From positions 62,001 to 126,000 of the forward strand of contig NZ_LZIR01000040.1 of NCBI RefSeq assembly GCF_001667035.1: a stretch of DNA of 64,000 bases, given 5' to 3'. Below the pieces are notes generated by a model. It did no database searches, was not told where the DNA came from, and was given only the letters and a program-made list of their open reading frames with translations. Made by a program: the position numbers and the translations under genes. This DNA is from Mycobacterium sp. 852002-51057_SCH5723018. Its GTDB lineage: Bacteria; Actinomycetota; Actinomycetes; Mycobacteriales; Mycobacteriaceae. Shown piece by piece: positions 24,478 to 31,507 of the stretch (positions are counted from its first letter, which is position 1; the number at the start of each line of letters is the position of its first letter).

Positions 24478-25079
24478 CGCCCGCACAGCTTGCGCGCCAG
24501 GCTCTCCCACGCGTCCCCCAACGTCTCCAGCGTGTGGCCGCCGTTGTTCAGCTTGTGCTCCACATAATCCGCGTCTAGCAGGGCCAATAGGGCGTCGGTC
24601 TGGGAATCGAGGCTGCCGGTGGTGTTCGCCGAGGACAGCAGCACCCGCACATGCGTGCGCAACACAGTCGCCGGCGGACCGTAGCGCAGCTGCGGATCGC
24701 GGCCGGCCTCCGACAGCAGCGCGTGGTGGGTGTGCACGAAGCGGATCCGCTCCCGGCCGAAGGCCACCAGCCGATCCACCGGCGGCGCATCGGGCCCCAG
24801 CGGCGGCGGGCCGAACAGGAACGCCTGCTGGCTGGCCCGCTCGTCCTCGTCGAGCAGGACCATCATCAGGGCGGCCCGGCTGCCGAACCGGCGGAACAGC
24901 GTGCCCTTGCCGACGCCCGCGGCCTCCGCGATGTCGTCCATGGTGACGGCGTCGGCGCCGCGTTCGGCGACCAGGTCTCGGGCGGCCTGCAGGAGCAGGG
25001 CGCGGTTGCGCGCCGCGTCCCCGCGCTCCTGGGGAACGGAAACGTGCAACTCGCTCAGCCGCTCGACACCGCTCACCAC
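24474..25079 (-). CDS. TetR family regulator upstream of dinB2
   Basis: 201 residues, GTG start. HTH: NRALLLQAARDLVAERGADAVTMDDIAEAAGVGKGTLFRRFGSRAALMMVLL. The C-terminal domain is helical (RERIRFVHTHHALLSEAG, LLDADYVEHKLNNGGHTLETLGDAWESLARKL). It overlaps dinB2 by 4 bp and is divergent from an FMN reductase gene. The palindrome at 25103 between the divergent starts is its probable operator. If so, dinB2 expression depends on this repressor and its ligand instead of LexA alone. Confidence 0.87.
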   Translation of the reverse strand: MVSGVERLSELHVSVPQERGDAARNRALLLQAARDLVAERGADAVTMDDIAEAAGVGKGTLFRRFGSRAALMMVLLDEDERASQQAFLFGPPPLGPDAPPVDRLVAFGRERIRFVHTHHALLSEAGRDPQLRYGPPATVLRTHVRVLLSSANTTGSLDSQTDALLALLDADYVEHKLNNGGHTLETLGDAWESLARKLCGR

Positions 25080-25102
25080 TGCACTTTAACGCCGCCGGAA
25101 TA

Positions 25103-25122
25103 AACTGGACTACGGTCCGGTT
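25103..25122. promoter_or_regulatory. TetR-type operator between tetR and FMN reductase
   Basis: AACTGGAC (25103-25110) and GTCCGGTT (25115-25122) around TACG, one mismatch. It is 24 bp upstream of the tetR GTG and 44 bp upstream of the reductase TTG, fit to control both. Confidence 0.6.
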
Positions 25123-25165
25123 GGGCGTGCGAGGATGTAGACCAACAACCGAAGGGAACGGGACA

Positions 25166-25723
25166 TTGGCAGAGGTCAAGATCTTGGCGCTAGTGGGCAG
25201 CCTGCGCGCGGCGTCGATCAACCGTCAGATCGCCGAGCTTGCAGGGGCCGTCGCGCCCGAGGGCGTCGCCGTCACGATCTTTGAAGGGCTCAACGAGCTG
25301 CCCTTCTACAACGAGGAGATCGACGACGCGATGAACGCCGACGCCCCGCCGCTGGCCCCTGCGGTCGCGCTGCGTGGCGCGGCGGCCGACGCGGATGCCG
25401 CCCTGGTCGTCACCCCGGAGTACAACGGCAGCATCCCGGCCGTCATCAAAAACGCGATCGACTGGCTGTCGCGCCCGTTCGGCGACGGCGCGCTGAAGGG
25501 CAAGCCATTGGCGGTCATCGGCGGGGGCTTCGGGCGGTACGGCGGGGTGTGGGCGCACGACGAGACCCGCAAGTCGTTCGGCATCGCGGGCGCCCGGGTG
25601 ATCGAGTCGATCAAGCTCTCCGTGCCGTTCGGCACCTTGGAGGGCAAGGCCCCGGCGGAGCACTCCGAACTATCCGAGAACGTCCGCGACGTGGTGGGCA
25701 AGCTGGCCGCCGAAGTCGGCTGA
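25166..25723 (+). CDS. NAD(P)H-dependent FMN reductase
   Basis: Flavodoxin-fold reductase of 185 residues. The FMN phosphate loop is GSLRAASINRQIAE (residues 10-23), followed by NELPFYNEEID and the second flavin-contact segment VVTPEYNGSIPAVIKNAIDWLSRPF, all standard for the NADPH-dependent FMN/quinone/azo reductase family. TTG at 25166 follows GAAGGGA (25151-25157) and yields the length of Rv3054c (184). It is divergent from the TetR gene and likely repressed by it, so a quinone-like or electrophilic inducer is plausible. Transcription ends at the hairpin at 25796. Confidence 0.88.
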   Translation: MAEVKILALVGSLRAASINRQIAELAGAVAPEGVAVTIFEGLNELPFYNEEIDDAMNADAPPLAPAVALRGAAADADAALVVTPEYNGSIPAVIKNAIDWLSRPFGDGALKGKPLAVIGGGFGRYGGVWAHDETRKSFGIAGARVIESIKLSVPFGTLEGKAPAEHSELSENVRDVVGKLAAEVG

Positions 25724-25795
25724 ATTTGCCTTCATTTGGTTGGAACCAACAAGCTCCCTCCCCGGCGATCAGCACGGTTGCCACACGCGGATAGC

Positions 25796-25825
25796 CAAAG
25801 CCGCCAGCTTGTGCTGGCGGCTTTG
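25796..25825. terminator. Strong intrinsic terminator after FMN reductase
   Basis: Arms CAAAGCCGCCAGC and GCTGGCGGCTTTG are perfectly complementary over 13 bp around TTGT. A run CTTTG forms the 3' end. It is the start of a 514-bp gene-free stretch (25724-26237) that also holds the nrdH control region. Confidence 0.8.
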
Positions 25826-25989
25826 CTAGCGGCGGGCGGGCGAGCCGCCGGCGCCGGCGATGTCGGTGGCCGCTGATATACCAATGCCCATGGGCGTCGT
25901 CGGGCCAGTCTGTGATCTGCGACACGCCGGGCGCGCGTCGAAGTTTCTCCGCGACAGCGCTTACGACCAGGGAATTTCAGAATTGTTAT

Positions 25990-26037
25990 TTAGAAGATGT
26001 TGTATCTCGGGATCTTGTCAGCCACTAGGTGTAGTGT
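25990..26037 (+). promoter_or_regulatory. Tandem NrdR-like boxes upstream of nrdHIE
   Basis: Box 2, CCACTAGGTGTAGTGT (26022-26037), fits 11 of 12 fixed positions of the NrdR pattern ACACwAnnnnTwGTGT. Box 1, TTAGAAGATGTTGTAT (25990-26005), fits 8 of 12. Their starts are 32 bp apart, three helical turns, the usual NrdR arrangement. They lie in an AT-rich stretch about 200 bp before nrdH. Confidence 0.65.
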
Positions 26038-26057
26038 TTCGAGGGCCGGCAGATCCC

Positions 26058-26123
26058 AGGTTCGCCAAGCCCGGCTGGCTTGGCGAACCTCCCGGAACCG
26101 GGCCAGCCGGGTCGTTCGACCCG
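26058..26123 (+). promoter_or_regulatory. Two strong hairpins in the nrdH leader
   Basis: Hairpin 1: AGGTTCGCCAAGCC (26058-26071) and GGCTTGGCGAACCT (26077-26090) pair perfectly over 14 bp. Hairpin 2: CGGGTCG (26108-26114) and CGACCCG (26117-26123) with a TT loop. They lie between the NrdR-like boxes and nrdH. They may attenuate read-through into nrdHIE or form a structured leader. Confidence 0.55.
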
Positions 26124-26237
26124 ACGGCCGCAGGACGGGAATCTGGGGCCATGACGGGCCGCTGAACCTAGCGCAGACGTAGTACCCAAGCAGTTGCCAG
26201 TCCCTAGTACGTTGACCTTCCGCAAAGGAGCGGCATC

Positions 26238-26477
26238 ATGAGCATCACCGTGTACACCAAGCCGGCATGTGTGCAGTGCAGCGCCACCTTCAAGGCTCTG
26301 GACAAGCAGGGTCTGGACTACGAGAAGGTCGACATCACCGTGGACTCCGAGTCGCGGGACTACGTGATGGCGCTCGGCTACCTGCAGGCCCCCGTGGTGG
26401 TGGCCGGCAACGACCACTGGTCGGGCTTCCGGCCCGACCGCATCAAGGCCCTCGCCGGCGCCGCGCTGAGCGCTTAG
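26238..26477 (+). CDS. nrdH: NrdH redoxin, electron donor of class Ib RNR
   Basis: Glutaredoxin-like 79-residue protein with thioredoxin-like behaviour. The redox motif is CVQC (residues 11-14) in YTKPACVQCSATFKALDKQ, and the C-terminal WSGFRPDRIKAL is the NrdH signature. It reduces the active-site disulphide of NrdE. A good Shine-Dalgarno AAAGGAG (26224-26230) precedes the ATG. It heads nrdH-nrdI-nrdE; nrdI begins 41 bp later. Control is expected from NrdR through the boxes at 25990 and perhaps from leader hairpins. Confidence 0.95.
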   Translation: MSITVYTKPACVQCSATFKALDKQGLDYEKVDITVDSESRDYVMALGYLQAPVVVAGNDHWSGFRPDRIKALAGAALSA

Positions 26478-26518
26478 GCGACAGGCAGGACAGACGTTAG
26501 GTAAGGGAGGGCGGTGCC

Positions 26519-27028
26519 ATGGATACCCCGGGGCGCAGCCTAGGTCGGATGAGCGGCGACCCGCTGCGCCCGGGTGCGCCGCGCTTGCGATCGCAACTGG
26601 TCTATTTCTCGTCGGTGTCGGAGAACACCCACCGCTTCGTGCAGAAGCTGGGTGTTCCCGCCACGCGGATACCGCTGCACGGCCGCATCGAGGTCGACGA
26701 CCCCTACGTCCTGATCCTGCCCACCTACGGCGGCGGGCGGCCCACCCCGGATCTCAACGCCGGGGGCTATGTCCCTAAGCAGGTCATCGCCTTTCTGAAC
26801 GACGAGCACAACCGGTCGTTGATCCGCGGCGTCATCGCCGCGGGCAACAACAACTTCGGCGCCGAATTTGCTTACGCGGGCAACGTCATCTCCCGCAAGT
26901 GCGGCGTCCCGTACCTTTACCGCTTCGAATTGATGGGGACCCCGGACGATGTGGACGCCGTCCGCGCGGGACTTGCCGACTTCTGGAAGGAACAGACGTG
27001 CCACCAACCGTCGCTGCAGAGCCTGTAA
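26519..27028 (+). CDS. nrdI: NrdI flavodoxin with an N-terminal repeat-derived insert
   Basis: Flavodoxin-like protein that supplies the oxidant for assembling the Mn-tyrosyl cofactor of NrdF. The FMN loop is [16 protein letters not shown], followed by PTYGGGR and the [16 protein letters not shown] segment. The usual N-terminus in M. tuberculosis is MDIAGRSL followed at once by VYFSS (about 150 residues). Here MDTPGRSL is followed by about 19 extra residues ([19 protein letters not shown]) before VYFSS, giving 169. These are encoded by a reverse-oriented copy of an interspersed repeat (26553-26594), inserted in frame. ATG 26549 within the insert is a possible alternative start. It overlaps nrdE by 31 bp. 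Confidence 0.9.
   Translation: MDTPGRSLGRMSGDPLRPGAPRLRSQLVYFSSVSENTHRFVQKLGVPATRIPLHGRIEVDDPYVLILPTYGGGRPTPDLNAGGYVPKQVIAFLNDEHNRSLIRGVIAAGNNNFGAEFAYAGNVISRKCGVPYLYRFELMGTPDDVDAVRAGLADFWKEQTCHQPSLQSL
26553..26594 (-). repeat. Interspersed repeat inside nrdI, opposite orientation
   Basis: The reverse complement reads GCGATCGCAAGCGCGGCGCA, then CCCGGGCGCAGCGGGTCGCC, matching the intergenic copy at 53898 over nearly its full length. It is in frame with nrdI and adds about 19 codons. Confidence 0.8.
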
Positions 27029-29175
27029 CCGCCGGCACGCACTCCCATCTCGCTGGGGGGCCGGACGAACATGACTACCACGCCCTGAACGCGATGCTGA
27101 ATCTGTACGACGCCGACGGCAAGATTCAGTTCGACAAGGACGCGCTGGCGGCTCGCGAGTACTTCCTGCAGCACGTCAACCAGAACACGGTGTTCTTCCA
27201 CAACCAGGACGAGAAGCTCGACTACCTGATCCGCGAGAACTATTACGAGCGTGAGGTTCTCGATCAGTACTCGCGCAACTTCGTCAAGTCCCTGCTGGAC
27301 CGCGCCTACGCGAAGAAGTTCCGGTTCCCGACGTTTCTCGGCGCGTTCAAGTACTACACCTCCTACACGCTGAAGACCTTCGACGGGAAGCGCTACCTGG
27401 AACGCTTCGAGGACCGCGTGGTCATGGTGTCGTTGACGCTGGCCGCGGGCGACACCGCGCTGGCCGAGAAGCTGGTCGACGAGATCATCGACGGGCGGTT
27501 CCAGCCGGCCACGCCGACGTTTTTGAACTCGGGCAAGAAGCAGCGCGGCGAGCCGGTGAGCTGCTTTTTGCTGCGCATCGAGGACAACATGGAGTCGATC
27601 GGGCGATCGATCAACTCCGCGCTGCAGCTGTCCAAGCGCGGCGGGGGAGTCGCGTTGCTGCTGAGCAACATTCGCGAGCACGGCGCGCCGATCAAGAACA
27701 TCGAGAACCAGTCCTCGGGCGTCATCCCGATCATGAAGCTGCTGGAGGACTCGTTCTCCTACGCCAATCAGCTGGGGGCCCGGCAGGGCGCCGGCGCGGT
27801 GTACCTGCACGCGCATCACCCCGACATCTACCGCTTCCTGGACACCAAGCGCGAGAACGCCGACGAGAAGATCCGGATCAAGACGCTGAGCCTGGGCGTG
27901 GTGATCCCCGACATCACCTTCGAGCTGGCCAAGAAGAACGAGGACATGTACCTGTTCTCGCCGTACGACGTGGAACGGGTGTACGGCGTCCCGTTCGCCG
28001 ACATCTCGGTGACCGAGAAGTACTACGAGATGGTCGACGACGCGCGGATCCGCAAGACGAAGATCAAGGCGCGGGAGTTCTTCCAGACGCTGGCCGAGCT
28101 GCAGTTCGAGTCCGGCTACCCCTACATCATGTTCGAGGACACGGTGAACCGGGCCAATCCCATCGAGGGCAAGATCACGCACTCGAACCTGTGCTCGGAG
28201 ATCCTGCAGGTCTCCACGCCGTCCGAGTTCAACGAGGACCTGTCGTATGCCAAAGTGGGCAAGGACATTTCGTGCAACCTGGGGTCGCTCAACATCGCCA
28301 AGGCGATGGACTCGCCGGACTTCGCGCAGACCATCGAGGTCGCGATCCGCGCGCTGACCGCGGTCAGCGACCAGACGCACATCACGTCGGTGCCCTCAAT
28401 CGAGCAGGGCAACAACGACTCTCACGCCATCGGGCTGGGGCAGATGAACCTGCACGGCTACCTGGCCCGCGAGGGCGTCTTCTACGGCTCCGAGGAAGGC
28501 GTCGACTTCACCAACATCTACTTCTACACGGTGCTGTATCACGCCCTGCGGGCCTCCAACCGCATCGCGATCGAACGCGGCACGCACTTCAAGGGTTTCG
28601 AGCGGTCCAAGTACGCGTCCGGCGAGTTCTTCGACAAGTACACCGAGCAGGTGTGGGAGCCGGCGACCGACAAGGTGCGCCAGCTGTTCGCCGACGCGGG
28701 GATCCGGATTCCGACCCAGGACGACTGGAAGCGGCTGAAGGAGTCGGTCCAAGCGCACGGCATCTACAACCAGAACCTGCAGGCGGTGCCCCCGACCGGG
28801 TCGATCTCCTACATCAACCATTCGACGAGCTCGATCCACCCGATCGTGTCGAAGGTCGAGATCCGCAAGGAAGGCAAGATCGGCCGGGTCTACTACCCGG
28901 CGCCCTACATGACCAACGACAACCTCGAGTACTACCAGGACGCCTACGAGATCGGCTACGAGAAGATCATCGACACCTACGCCGCGGCCACCCAGCACGT
29001 GGACCAGGGTTTGAGCCTGACGCTGTTCTTCAAGGACACCGCCACCACGCGCGACGTGAACAAGGCGCAGATCTACGCCTGGCGCAAGGGAATCAAGACG
29101 CTGTACTACATCCGGTTGCGGCAGATGGCGCTGGAGGGCACCGAGGTCGAGGGCTGCGTGTCCTGCATGCTGTAG
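26998..29175 (+). CDS. nrdE: Class Ib ribonucleotide reductase, large subunit NrdE
   Basis: Reduces ribonucleoside diphosphates to deoxy forms in complex with NrdF2. 725 residues from GTG 26998, the same as in M. tuberculosis. Visible features: [27 protein letters not shown], the first redox cysteine in [27 protein letters not shown] and [15 protein letters not shown] in the barrel, [18 protein letters not shown], and the C-terminal EGCVSCML swinging cysteines that hand electrons from NrdH. It lacks the full N-terminal ATP cone of class Ia, as normal for Ib. It overlaps nrdI by 31 bp. Its partner nrdF2 lies 16.5 kb downstream. Confidence 0.97.
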   Translation: MPPTVAAEPVTAGTHSHLAGGPDEHDYHALNAMLNLYDADGKIQFDKDALAAREYFLQHVNQNTVFFHNQDEKLDYLIRENYYEREVLDQYSRNFVKSLLDRAYAKKFRFPTFLGAFKYYTSYTLKTFDGKRYLERFEDRVVMVSLTLAAGDTALAEKLVDEIIDGRFQPATPTFLNSGKKQRGEPVSCFLLRIEDNMESIGRSINSALQLSKRGGGVALLLSNIREHGAPIKNIENQSSGVIPIMKLLEDSFSYANQLGARQGAGAVYLHAHHPDIYRFLDTKRENADEKIRIKTLSLGVVIPDITFELAKKNEDMYLFSPYDVERVYGVPFADISVTEKYYEMVDDARIRKTKIKAREFFQTLAELQFESGYPYIMFEDTVNRANPIEGKITHSNLCSEILQVSTPSEFNEDLSYAKVGKDISCNLGSLNIAKAMDSPDFAQTIEVAIRALTAVSDQTHITSVPSIEQGNNDSHAIGLGQMNLHGYLAREGVFYGSEEGVDFTNIYFYTVLYHALRASNRIAIERGTHFKGFERSKYASGEFFDKYTEQVWEPATDKVRQLFADAGIRIPTQDDWKRLKESVQAHGIYNQNLQAVPPTGSISYINHSTSSIHPIVSKVEIRKEGKIGRVYYPAPYMTNDNLEYYQDAYEIGYEKIIDTYAAATQHVDQGLSLTLFFKDTATTRDVNKAQIYAWRKGIKTLYYIRLRQMALEGTEVEGCVSCML

Positions 29176-29276
29176 GACGCGCGGGCTGAGATCGCAGCAC
29201 CTCTTGCGGCCCTGGGCAGTTCGCCGTCGAATCCCAAGCGGCGTGACATCTAGCTGACTGCGCTTTGCGGACAAGG

Positions 29277-29301
29277 GCCGCGCTATGTGGGTAGACCGGC
29301 G
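29277..29301. repeat. Shared 25-base upstream motif, copy 1
   Basis: Begins GGCCGCGCTATGTGGG and ends TAGACCGGC. It matches the sequence at 30902 at 20 of 25 positions. It lies 145 bp before the FAD oxidoreductase gene, in the 270-bp gap after nrdE, where nothing else was recognised. Confidence 0.4.
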
Positions 29302-29445
29302 GTATCGCTATCCCTAGCTTTGTAATCGACATTGGCCGGGCCGTCGTGTCCGGTCAGCGGTGCCCGTACAGGGGTCGAACCCATCCGGGACCCGTTCTGT
29401 TGATTCTCCGCCCCGGTCTCGCTCTACGAAAAGAGGATGCACGCC

Positions 29446-30849
29446 GTGATTTGTGATGATCTGTCTCTGCCGCCCGTACGGCCGGAGGTTGCCGCAGCCC
29501 TGCAGATGGCGGTGGCGGGTTCGGTTCTGCTGCCGGGTGACGCCGGATATGACGACGAACGCGGCGTCTTCAACCTGAATCACGAGCTCAAGCCCGCTGT
29601 GATTGTGGTGGCGCAGTGTGCGATTGATGTCGCGGCGGCCGTTGCTTTCGCGGCGGAACAGCGCCGCCCGGTCCTGGTGAAGGCCACCGGCCACCAGATG
29701 GTTGGCACGGCGCAGGGTGCCGTCCTGATCACTACGCACCGGATGAACGACGTCGACATCGACGCGGCCGGCCGCACGGCCCGAGTTGGCGCCGGAGCGA
29801 CATGGGCCGAGGTTGTCCAGAAGGCAGCCGAGGTGGGGCTGGCACCTTTGAACGGGTCGGGCCCCACAGTAGGAGTCGCCGGTTACACCCTGGGTGGCGG
29901 TATCAGCCCGACCCTCGGCCGCTCCCACGGCTACGCCGCCGACCACGTGCGCTCGCTCGACGTGGTGACCGCGGACGGCGAATTCCGGCATGTCGACGCG
30001 GAATCCGACCCCGAACTGTTCTGGGCATTGCGCGGCGGTAAGGGCAACTTCGGGGTGGTCACGGCACTGGAATTTACTTTGTTCCCGGTTTCCCGGATCT
30101 ACGGCGGCGGTATCTATTTCGCGGGAGAGCGGATGGCCGACGTGCTGCGCGCCTGGACGGCCTGGCACCCGAACACACCGGAAACCATGACCTCTTCCTT
30201 CGCAGCGCTGCGGCTGCCGCCGCTGCCCGAAATACCCGAACCGCTTCGCGGCGTGTTCACGGTGGCTCTGCGGATCGCCTATGACGGCACGGCCGAGGAT
30301 GGCGAACGGATGATCGCGCCGCTACGGGCAGCGGCACCGGCAATCTTGGACACCGTGGCGGACATGCCCTACGCCGCAGTCGCTTCGATCCACAACGAGC
30401 CGACCGAACCACTGCCCTTTTACGAACGCAGTGTCATGTTGCGGGAGTTTCCCGCGGAGGCGCAGGACCAGCTTGTCGAACTTGTCGGTCCGGACTCCGA
30501 CGCCACCATGTGGATCGCCGAACTGCGTGCCCTTGGCGGAGCCTGGGACCGAGAGCCGGCGGTGCCCAACGCCGTGGCGACCAGAGGCCTGCCCTATGCC
30601 CTGTTGGGCGTCGAGGTCGGTCCGCTGTCAGAGGAACAGCGGCTCAAGGAGTCGATCGCCGCGCTGCTCGACGGCATGGCGCCATGGCAGGGCGACCGGC
30701 GGCTGGTGAACAACCTCGCTCCGGAAGAAGCGACCGACGCCGTCGCGATCTACGGCCCGGAGTGCTACGAGCGCCTGGTCGGTGTCAAGAAGACGTACGA
30801 CCCGACCAACATGTTCCGCCTCAACCCCAACGTGGTGCCAGCCGTCTGA
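29446..30849 (+). CDS. FAD-linked oxidase, berberine-bridge type
   Basis: About 467 residues of the PCMH/BBE flavoenzyme family. The FAD domain has AVAFAAEQRRPVLVKATGHQMVG (His in GHQ is the usual 8-alpha covalent FAD ligand), VGAGATWAEVVQKAAEVGLAPLNGSGPTVGVAGYTLGGGISPTLG and DHVRSLDVVTADGEFRHVD. The second covalent ligand, normally Cys before PTVGV, is absent (GSGPTVGV), so FAD should be singly bound. The C-terminal BBE motif is KKTYDPTNMFRLNPNV. GTG 29446 lies 9 bases after AAGAGG; ATG 29437 is too close to it. It is part of the accessory block between nrdE and the Rv3050c-like TetR. Confidence 0.85.
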   Translation: MICDDLSLPPVRPEVAAALQMAVAGSVLLPGDAGYDDERGVFNLNHELKPAVIVVAQCAIDVAAAVAFAAEQRRPVLVKATGHQMVGTAQGAVLITTHRMNDVDIDAAGRTARVGAGATWAEVVQKAAEVGLAPLNGSGPTVGVAGYTLGGGISPTLGRSHGYAADHVRSLDVVTADGEFRHVDAESDPELFWALRGGKGNFGVVTALEFTLFPVSRIYGGGIYFAGERMADVLRAWTAWHPNTPETMTSSFAALRLPPLPEIPEPLRGVFTVALRIAYDGTAEDGERMIAPLRAAAPAILDTVADMPYAAVASIHNEPTEPLPFYERSVMLREFPAEAQDQLVELVGPDSDATMWIAELRALGGAWDREPAVPNAVATRGLPYALLGVEVGPLSEEQRLKESIAALLDGMAPWQGDRRLVNNLAPEEATDAVAIYGPECYERLVGVKKTYDPTNMFRLNPNVVPAV

Positions 30850-30901
30850 GCATCGACGCCGATCACGGGGCGAGTAGCCGAGGCCGCGCTTTCCGGCCGT
30901 T

Positions 30902-30926
30902 GGCCGCGTGATTCGGGTAGACCGAC
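30902..30926. repeat. Shared 25-base upstream motif, copy 2
   Basis: Begins GGCCGCGTGATTCGGG and ends TAGACCGAC, 137 bp before the mmpS gene. Compare the copy at 29277; both sit at about the same distance from the next gene. Confidence 0.4.
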
Positions 30927-31063
30927 AATTGCGGTGCCTCTATCTTTTACCCGTGAACGCTAGCCCTCGGCTGCATTGACGACGCGGCAGCCGCAACTTT
31001 CGCCAATCATCCCAGCAGAGGTCACTCGCGCGTGGTCGCGGGTGCGTAAGGGCCGCAACAATA

Positions 31064-31507
31064 ATGAGTGTTTCCATACATCGTCGACTGGTCAGCCGGC
31101 TTTGGCTCCCGACAGTCGTGTCTGTCGTGGCCGTCGTGGCGGGTTTCACCATCGAAGACGCTCACGGCATCTTCGGCTCCCAGGACCGAACTCGGAGCCC
31201 GGGGAACAAATTCTCGATAGCTCAGTTCAATCCCAAACGCATCGAATACGAGATCTTCGGTGATTTGGCGGGGTGGGGGAGGGTCAGTTACTGGGACGTG
31301 AACTCTCATGCGATCGCGGTCGACGTCGCGGCGTTGCCCTGGACACACACGGAGGTCACGGTATTGACGACGGCTACCGCCGACATCACCGCGCAGGTGG
31401 CGGGAGGAAACATCGGCTGCCGCATCACCGTTGACGGGCAGGTGCGCTCCGAACACACGGCAACGGGCGAGCACGCCGGTGTCTGGTGCCAGGTCCTGTC
31501 CGCATGA
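31064..31507 (+). CDS. MmpS family transport accessory protein
   Basis: 147-residue membrane-anchored protein. One N-terminal transmembrane helix (LWLPTVVSVVAVVAGFTI, about 13-30) is followed by a periplasmic domain with the MmpS pattern KRIEYEIFGDLAGWGRVSYWDVNS and VTVLTTATADITAQVAGGNIGCRITVDGQVRSEHTATGEHAGVWCQV; the two cysteines are those that normally form a disulphide. MmpS proteins help their MmpL partner export lipids or siderophores. The stop overlaps the mmpL start (ATGA), so the pair is translationally coupled. Confidence 0.92.
   Translation: MSVSIHRRLVSRLWLPTVVSVVAVVAGFTIEDAHGIFGSQDRTRSPGNKFSIAQFNPKRIEYEIFGDLAGWGRVSYWDVNSHAIAVDVAALPWTHTEVTVLTTATADITAQVAGGNIGCRITVDGQVRSEHTATGEHAGVWCQVLSA

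Noticed and set aside
25735..25755. TTGGTT/AACCAA palindrome after the FMN reductase
   Set aside because: Short, with a two-base spacer and immediately followed by a much stronger terminator; no evidence of a separate role.
26040..26160. Cobalamin-type riboswitch in the nrdH leader
   Set aside because: The hairpins are strong but none of the conserved B12-box sequence is present.
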